The translations under genes and the position numbers were made by a program. Below are positions 6,683 through 11,620 of a stretch of DNA of 11,620 nucleotides, piece by piece. Every line of letters begins with the position of its first letter. Positions within the stretch are counted from its first letter, which is position 1. A model generated the notes under the pieces. That model was given only the letters and a program-made list of their open reading frames with translations. It had not been told where the DNA came from and ran no database searches. The DNA is from Planctomycetota bacterium. GTDB taxonomy: Bacteria; Planctomycetota; Planctomycetia; Gemmatales; Gemmataceae. The stretch is from the NCBI GenBank assembly GCA_018970845.1, contig JAGWVO010000089.1:1-11620 (forward strand), given 5' to 3'.

Positions 6683-6690
6683 ATAGACCC

Positions 6691-9207
6691 ATGCCGCTTC
6701 GGATGTTTGCCATTCTTCCGTTGATTGCCGCATTGTCGACGGCCTCTGAACCGGCAAAACCTTCCGGAACTCCAGCCACACAGGCGCCACTGCCCCAAGC
6801 CGGCGAAATCGCCCGCCTGGAGGTTTTTCCTGCCAAAGTCGTCCTCAAAGGCCTTGATGACGCGGCACAACTCGTTGTCACGGCTGTCCTCAAAAACGGG
6901 CAGGAGGTTGATGTCACAGGAAACTGCCAGTACTCCGGTAACCTTGCCTCCACGATCAAAGTGACTCCCCTGGGTCGGGCGATTCCCGTGGCCAATGGAC
7001 AAGGGAGTCTCTCGATTTCCTTTGCCGGCACCCAAACGGCAGTACCCGTGGAATCCACCTGTTGCGATCAGATTCTGCCGATCAATTTCCCAAACCAGAT
7101 AGTGCCAATCTTCACCAAGCTCAGTTGCAATGGCGGCGGTTGCCACGGGAAAGCCAGCGGCCAAAACGGTTTCAAGCTTGGTCTTCTTGGATTCGACCCC
7201 GAACTTGACTTCAACACCCTCGTGAAGGAAGGCCGTGGCAGGCGAATCATGACCGATTCGCCTGACGCAAGCCTTCTCCTGACCAAGGCTACAGGTGCCG
7301 TGGCCCATGGCGGCGGCAGGAAAATGGAACCAGGTTCCGACGAATACAAACTCGTCCGCCGCTGGATCGCCAGCGGATCGCCCTATGGCAAACCCACCGA
7401 CCCTGTTCTGAAGTCGGTCTCTGTCCACCCATCCCGCCGCGTGATGTCTCGCCATTCGCGCCAGCAGTTCGCCGTGCTGGCCCATTATTCCGATGGTTCG
7501 AGCGAGGACATCACCCGAAGGGCCCAATACGAAAGCAACGACACGGAAATCGCCACGGTTGATGCCGTCGGACTTGTGCGAAGCCAAAACCTCAGCGGCG
7601 AAGCCGCCATCATGGTCCGCTTTCAGGATCAGGTTTCCACCTTCCGCGCGGTGGTTCCCGTGAGCCGCGAGCCGAAGCCCTTCCCATTCACCGAAAACAC
7701 CTTGGTTGACAAGCACACGACGGCCCGTTGGCGCGAGCTTGGCTTGGTGCCCAGCGACCTGGCGGCCGATCTGGTTTTCCTGCGCCGGGCTCACTTGGAC
7801 ATCACCGGAACCCTTCCTTCCCCCGAGCAGGTTCAGGCCTTCCTCGCGGATCAATCCGCCGACAAGCGCTCCAAGCTCATCGACAATCTCGTTGATAGTC
7901 CCGAATACGCCTACTATTTCGCAGCCAAGTGGGCCGACATTCTCAGGGTTAAAAGGGGCGGTGACGCGGCCAAGGCCCAAGGAACCTTTGCCTTCCACGG
8001 ATGGCTCCGCGACGCCATGGCGCGCGACCTGCCCTATGACCAGATTGCCCGCGCCGTCATCGCCGGGACGGGCGACGAGTCGATCCATCCTCCGGTCATG
8101 TGGACCAAGAGCCTCACGGGTGTGGAGCAATATGTCGACGACACGGCCCAAGTGTTCCTCGGGCTTCGCCTGACCTGCGCCCAGTGCCACCACCATCCTT
8201 ACGAAAAGTGGAGTCAGGATGATTATTGGGGCTTGGCCGCTTTCTTTGGCCGCATTGGCAAGAAGGAACTGGCCCTTGGTGCCGACGAAGCCAATCAAGC
8301 CGCCAAAAGAGTCGTGGTTTTCAGCCAGAAAAACGGTTCCGTGACCAACAAACGCACCCAGAAAGTCGCGGAATTCAAGCCACTTGATGGCAAGCCGATG
8401 GATATCGCCCCGGGAACCGATCCCAGGTCCCTTCTGGCCGATTGGCTCACGGGCAAGGACAACCCGTTTTTCGCCCGCGCCGTGGCCAACCGCTACTGGG
8501 CCCACTTCTTCGGCAAGGGTATTGTCGATCCCCTTGACGACATGCGCCTAACCAATCCGGCCAGCAATCCGGCATTGCTCGACGCCCTTTCCAAGGAACT
8601 CGTTGACAAGGGATTCAGCCTGAAGCACCTCGTGAAAACGATTTGCAAGAGCCGGACCTACCAGCTTTCAGCCGAACCCAACGAAACCAACAAGACCGAC
8701 AAACAAAACTTCGCCCGCTACTACCCCAAGAGGTTGTCGGCCGAGGTGATTTATGACGCCGTCTGCCAAGTCACCGCCAGCCCGGCGGCGTTCGGCGGTG
8801 TTCCCTCCGATGCCAACTCTCCGCGCAGGGCGATCATGTTGCCCGACGAGTCGTTCTCGTCTTACTTCCTCGATGTGTTCGGCAGGCCCCAGCGCATCAG
8901 CGCCTGCGAGTGCGAACGAGTCGGTGAGGCCAACCTCGCCCAGGCCCTTCACCTGCTGAACTCCGATGAAATCCAGGCGATGCTCTCCCGGGCCAACGGC
9001 AGGGCCGACCTGCTGGCCAAGGACAAGCGCACCGACGCCGAGAAGATTGACGAACTGTTCCTGAGGGCGTTTGGCCGCCCCGCCGCCGCCGACCAGAAGC
9101 AGGCGGCATTGGCCCATCTGGCCAAGCATGAGAAGGACAAGAAAGTCGGTTACGAAAACATCATCTGGGCTTTGCTCAACACCAAGGAATTCCTGTTCGC
9201 CCAGTAG
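6691..9207 (+). CDS. Secreted DUF1549/DUF1553 protein with Ig-like domain and cytochrome-like motifs
   Basis: This 838-residue planctomycete-type protein is predicted to be exported. Its N-terminal signal segment is MPLRMFAILPLIAALSTA. A first Ig-like (BIG2) stretch seems to lie at about 40-120. A cytochrome-like region follows with a C146-X4-C151-H152 motif (CNGGGCHGKASGQNGFKL). A second BIG2-like domain lies at about 243-323 (VMSRHSRQQFAVLAHYSDGS). DUF1549 occupies about 337-540 and contains a canonical haem c motif, C496-A-Q-C499-H500, within CAQCHHHPYEKW. DUF1553 runs from about 575 to the end (NPFFARAVANRYWAHFFGKG, PRRAIMLPDES). The biochemical role of these families is not established, although carbohydrate or sulfated-polysaccharide use has been suggested. 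AAGGAG 8 bases upstream supports the ATG. The DUF1501 partner that usually follows such genes is absent: a terminator comes next. Confidence 0.92.
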   Translation: MPLRMFAILPLIAALSTASEPAKPSGTPATQAPLPQAGEIARLEVFPAKVVLKGLDDAAQLVVTAVLKNGQEVDVTGNCQYSGNLASTIKVTPLGRAIPVANGQGSLSISFAGTQTAVPVESTCCDQILPINFPNQIVPIFTKLSCNGGGCHGKASGQNGFKLGLLGFDPELDFNTLVKEGRGRRIMTDSPDASLLLTKATGAVAHGGGRKMEPGSDEYKLVRRWIASGSPYGKPTDPVLKSVSVHPSRRVMSRHSRQQFAVLAHYSDGSSEDITRRAQYESNDTEIATVDAVGLVRSQNLSGEAAIMVRFQDQVSTFRAVVPVSREPKPFPFTENTLVDKHTTARWRELGLVPSDLAADLVFLRRAHLDITGTLPSPEQVQAFLADQSADKRSKLIDNLVDSPEYAYYFAAKWADILRVKRGGDAAKAQGTFAFHGWLRDAMARDLPYDQIARAVIAGTGDESIHPPVMWTKSLTGVEQYVDDTAQVFLGLRLTCAQCHHHPYEKWSQDDYWGLAAFFGRIGKKELALGADEANQAAKRVVVFSQKNGSVTNKRTQKVAEFKPLDGKPMDIAPGTDPRSLLADWLTGKDNPFFARAVANRYWAHFFGKGIVDPLDDMRLTNPASNPALLDALSKELVDKGFSLKHLVKTICKSRTYQLSAEPNETNKTDKQNFARYYPKRLSAEVIYDAVCQVTASPAAFGGVPSDANSPRRAIMLPDESFSSYFLDVFGRPQRISACECERVGEANLAQALHLLNSDEIQAMLSRANGRADLLAKDKRTDAEKIDELFLRAFGRPAAADQKQAALAHLAKHEKDKKVGYENIIWALLNTKEFLFAQ

Positions 9208-9231
9208 TTGGGAAAGGAAAACTCCAACCTC

Positions 9232-9259
9232 AAGCCGGTCCGGAAGGGCCGGCTTTTTT
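9232..9259 (+). terminator. Rho-independent terminator of the DUF1549/DUF1553 gene
   Basis: AAGCCGGTCC (9232-9241) pairs with GGGCCGGCTT (9246-9255) over 10 base pairs including one T-G wobble. The tetraloop is GGAA, a GNRA loop. The T run 9254-9259 completes the signal. It begins 25 bases after the stop codon and isolates this gene from the next one. Confidence 0.92.
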
Positions 9260-9375
9260 CTTGAATGTGGCAGGGCGCGATTGCCCTAGAAATGTCATCA
9301 CCATAAGGTTCCAATGTGTCGTCTTCGAATCCGAAAGGATTGTTAACGCTGCCTGGACCGTCACGGAGGCCGGAA

Positions 9376-10341
9376 ATGGTGGTCCCCATTGTGATTCTGG
9401 CAGCAGCCCTTGGAATTGCCGTATCCGTTGGCATCATGACTCGACGCAGACGTCAAGTCGAACAAAGGCTTGTGTCCATTGTCGGCTTGACCCGCATGGC
9501 CATCCCCCTGACTTCGGAATCGATCGCGCGCGCCGCCTCCCGCGCGTGGGATGCCGATCTGGGAAACGGGGCCAGCGAAGGTATCGACGGTTTTGTGGCC
9601 AGCGTCGGCAACCTTCACTCGATCGTCCACAATGGGAAAATGTTCCTCCTGCACTCCTTCGCCAACCCGTACGACACCGCTCCCGATGAAGCCGCCCAGT
9701 CCATTTCTGATCCCGGGATTCGCTCCCTGTTTCTGGAGCACCGCGGCTGGTTCTCCTGTGATGCGGCGGGCATCAATTCCAAGTCCTCGCACGATGAATC
9801 GCGCGCCGCGTACCGCCAGTTGGCCCGTCTCTTCTCCGAACTTCTCGACGATGCCTGCCTGCTGGTCTACCTTCCCGAATTCAAGTCGGCTTACCCCGTG
9901 AACGAAAAGACGCTCGAAGCCTTGGCCGCGGAGGATCCGGTCAAGGCTTTGAGCGAAACGGCCACTGTTCCCATGGCGGAAACCCATGGCGATACCCCTC
10001 CCCTCGTGACGGCTGTCACCAAGGCTCGGGAAACTTGGCCCCTGTTCGTTGAGGCTTTTGAATCAGGCCTCGGCTCGAACTTTTCCATCAAGGCTCCCAT
10101 CACCGTCGGCGGAAAGACCGAATTCATCTGGATCACGGTTTTAGGCACCGAAGGCGAAATCATCTTCGGCAGGCTGGCGAACCACCCGGTTGACCTTGGC
10201 CATCTGAAAATGGGTTCAAGGGTTTCCGCTCGCCTGCAAGACCTGAACGATTGGATCTACACATCGCCCGATGGCCGAACGGTTGGAGGGCACACCCTCG
10301 AGGCCCTCAACAAGGTTCGTTCGAGGAATCGGCGAAGCTGA
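9376..10341 (+). CDS. Membrane-anchored DUF2314 protein with an unassigned middle domain
   Basis: This 321-residue protein starts with a hydrophobic segment (about 2-21, VVPIVILAAALGIAVSVGI) followed by TRRRRQ. The pattern indicates a signal anchor, with the basic residues retained in the cytoplasm by the positive-inside rule. A middle region (about 43-190) has mixed alpha/beta character and wording such as LHSIVHNGKMFLLHSF and DDACLLVYLPEF. I cannot assign it to a family. The C-terminal domain (about 213-310) matches DUF2314, with NFSIKAPI, GGKTEFIWITV, GRLANHPVDL, KMGSRVSARLQDLNDWIY and TVGGHTLE. DUF2314 has no established function. I chose the ATG at 9376 because GGAGG (9365-9369) is 6 bases upstream. 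A GTG at 9316 would add 20 residues before the anchor and has only a weak site. It follows a terminator, so it must have its own promoter, which I cannot see clearly. Confidence 0.82.
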   Translation: MVVPIVILAAALGIAVSVGIMTRRRRQVEQRLVSIVGLTRMAIPLTSESIARAASRAWDADLGNGASEGIDGFVASVGNLHSIVHNGKMFLLHSFANPYDTAPDEAAQSISDPGIRSLFLEHRGWFSCDAAGINSKSSHDESRAAYRQLARLFSELLDDACLLVYLPEFKSAYPVNEKTLEALAAEDPVKALSETATVPMAETHGDTPPLVTAVTKARETWPLFVEAFESGLGSNFSIKAPITVGGKTEFIWITVLGTEGEIIFGRLANHPVDLGHLKMGSRVSARLQDLNDWIYTSPDGRTVGGHTLEALNKVRSRNRRS

Positions 10342-10412
10342 ATCACCGGCTTTTTCAGGAATAGCTCGCGATTTTCCCCTCCCCTTCACCATCGTTTCGA
10401 CTCATCGTGTAA

Positions 10413-10430
10413 AACAGGAACAAGCCTGTT
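10413..10430. repeat. Short perfect inverted repeat upstream of the dehydrogenase gene
   Basis: AACAGG (10413-10418) and CCTGTT (10425-10430) flank AACAAG. There is no T run on the plus strand, while on the minus strand the hairpin is followed by TTTT. It may be an operator for the downstream gene or a chance palindrome. Confidence 0.25.
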
Positions 10431-10470
10431 GTTGGAAACGGCATATCCATCAGTTGCATAAGGTTTTTCC

Positions 10471-11620
10471 ATGCGGCACCTGACCAAGGTTTTATCCGGA
10501 TTTTTCCTTGCGACGGCCGCCATGGCCCAGCATGAGTTCAATCCCAAGGTGAAGGGGCCGTCCCCCGAACCCATGGCCACGCTCAAGCGGATCAAGGTGC
10601 CCGACGGTTTCTCAACCCGCCTGTTCGCGGCCGAACCGCTGCTGGCCAATCCGGTGGCCTTCACGCTCGACAACCGATTGCGCTGCTATGTCGCCGAGAC
10701 CTTCCGCCTTCACGCCGGCGTGACCGACATCCGCAAGCACATGGATTGGCTCGACGACGATCTCGCGTGCCGGACAGTCGCCGACCGCGACCGCATGTAC
10801 CAGAAAAAACTGGGAGCCAAGGCCGCCTCATACGGCGAAAGTCACGATCGCGTGCGCGTGCTCCTTGACACCGATGGCGACGGGGTCGCCGACAAGGCCT
10901 CTGTTTTCGCCGACGGCTTCAGCAATCGCGTGGACGGCATCGGCGCCGGCCTGCTCGCCCGGGGCGACAAGGTTTGGTTCACCTGCATTCCCGACTTGTG
11001 GCAAATGGAATCCAACAAGGATGGCACCAAGGCCGCCAGCCGCAAGTCGCTTTCCACAGGTTATGGAGTTCATGTCGGGTTCCTCGGCCACGACCTGCAT
11101 GGCCTCGTGATGGGGCCCGATGGCCGGCTCTACTTTTCCATCGGCGATCGCGGCCTCAATGTGCCGGGACTCAAGGCCCCGGGTGTGCTGGCCGACACTG
11201 GCGCCGTGCTTCGTTGCGAACCCGACGGGTCCAATCTCGAGGTCTTCGCCTTCGGCCTGCGCAACCCCCAGGAGTTGGCCTTCGACGACTTGGGTGAACT
11301 GTTCACGGGAGACAACAATTCCGATGGCGGCGACCAGGCCCGCTGGACGCACCTGGTTGACCAGGGCGACTCCGGATGGCGCATCGGCTACCAGTTCCTG
11401 ACGAAACCGACCGCGCGCGGCGCCTGGAACCTCGAGGGAATGTGGAAGCCCCGCCACCCGGCGCAACCGGCGTGGATCATCCCGCCCCTGGCCAATGTCG
11501 GCGCCGGGCCATCGGGGCTTGCCGCCTACCCGGGAACCGGACTGCCTGAAAAATACAACGGCGCCTTCATGATGTGTGATTTCCGGGGAGGCTCTGGCGG
11601 CAGCGGCGTTCACGCCATTT
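10471..11620 (+). CDS. PVC-type membrane-bound dehydrogenase (PQQ/sorbosone dehydrogenase-like), 5' part
   Basis: The frame stays open from the ATG at 10471 to the window edge, giving the first 383 residues of a longer protein. A signal peptide is evident (MRHLTKVLSGFFLATAAMA, likely cut before Q20), so the product is exported. The body is the beta-propeller dehydrogenase-like domain that planctomycete annotation calls putative membrane-bound dehydrogenase. Marks are PDGFSTRLFAAEPLLANPVA, a calcium-binding-like DTDGDGVAD (133-141), GHDLHGLVMGPDGRLYFSIGDRG, AFGLRNPQELAFD (260-272) and TGDNNSDGGDQ (279-289). Family members often continue with HEAT repeats and a C-terminal cytochrome c domain, which cannot be checked here. 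The substrate is unknown. A weak AAGG (10460-10463) lies 7 bases before the ATG. It follows the DUF2314 gene by 129 bases with no terminator between them, so shared transcription is possible. Confidence 0.88.
   Translation, partial: MRHLTKVLSGFFLATAAMAQHEFNPKVKGPSPEPMATLKRIKVPDGFSTRLFAAEPLLANPVAFTLDNRLRCYVAETFRLHAGVTDIRKHMDWLDDDLACRTVADRDRMYQKKLGAKAASYGESHDRVRVLLDTDGDGVADKASVFADGFSNRVDGIGAGLLARGDKVWFTCIPDLWQMESNKDGTKAASRKSLSTGYGVHVGFLGHDLHGLVMGPDGRLYFSIGDRGLNVPGLKAPGVLADTGAVLRCEPDGSNLEVFAFGLRNPQELAFDDLGELFTGDNNSDGGDQARWTHLVDQGDSGWRIGYQFLTKPTARGAWNLEGMWKPRHPAQPAWIIPPLANVGAGPSGLAAYPGTGLPEKYNGAFMMCDFRGGSGGSGVHAI

Noticed and set aside
6616..8505. A 629-codon minus-strand frame.
   Set aside because: It is antisense to the DUF1549/DUF1553 gene, whose domains and codon pattern are clear. 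The long frame is a by-product of GC-rich third positions.
10828..11613. A 261-codon minus-strand frame at the right end.
   Set aside because: It is antisense to the dehydrogenase gene, which has a signal peptide and conserved propeller motifs on the plus strand.
1..11620. CRISPR arrays, insertion sequences, phage or toxin-antitoxin genes.
   Set aside because: No regularly spaced repeats, transposase, integrase or small paired toxin-antitoxin frames were seen on either strand.

Overview
The window reads as chromosomal DNA of a planctomycete, probably of the Gemmataceae or a close relative. The evidence is a set of proteins typical of that phylum: a DUF1549/DUF1553 protein with a CX4CH motif, a secreted PVC-type membrane-bound dehydrogenase, a DUF1559 pseudopilin-like protein whose N-terminus has Gemmata-style wording, and a DUF3467 protein. 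Genes are GC-rich, most starts have a clear Shine-Dalgarno site, and coding density is high. The family and phylum assignments come from recognising motifs by eye, not from a database search.

Layout. The first 46 bases hold no gene that can be called. On the minus strand, a GmhA-like SIS-domain isomerase (1232-1870) is followed 69 bases later by carA (47-1162), the glutaminase subunit of carbamoyl-phosphate synthetase. Divergent from them, across a 63-base gap, lies a selenocysteine operon, selB (1934-3892) then selA (3865-5268). These two overlap by 28 bases, and selA appears to start at TTG. The tRNA-Sec gene (selC), selD and any selenoprotein are absent from the window, so the operon must act with genes elsewhere.

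Converging on selA is a DUF1559 prepilin-like gene (5316-5789, minus). It has a perfect N-terminal methylation/pilin signal but stops where the family's middle domain should begin. It sits in an AT-richer stretch that ends at a minus-strand tRNA-Arg(TCG) (6000-6073). This 5269-5999 interval is the one part of the window that looks rearranged.

Rightwards, all on the plus strand, come a monocistronic DUF3467 gene with its own promoter and terminator; a large DUF1549/DUF1553 secreted protein with a 5'-UTR hairpin against its ribosome-binding site and a GNRA-loop terminator; a membrane-anchored DUF2314 protein with an unassigned middle domain; and the 5' part of a secreted PQQ-type dehydrogenase that runs off the window.

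No CRISPR array, insertion sequence or obvious defence system is present. The points most worth a second look are the truncated DUF1559 gene and the compositional break beside selA, the selB-selA coupling, the unassigned domain in the DUF2314 protein, and the 5'-UTR hairpin before the DUF1549 gene.
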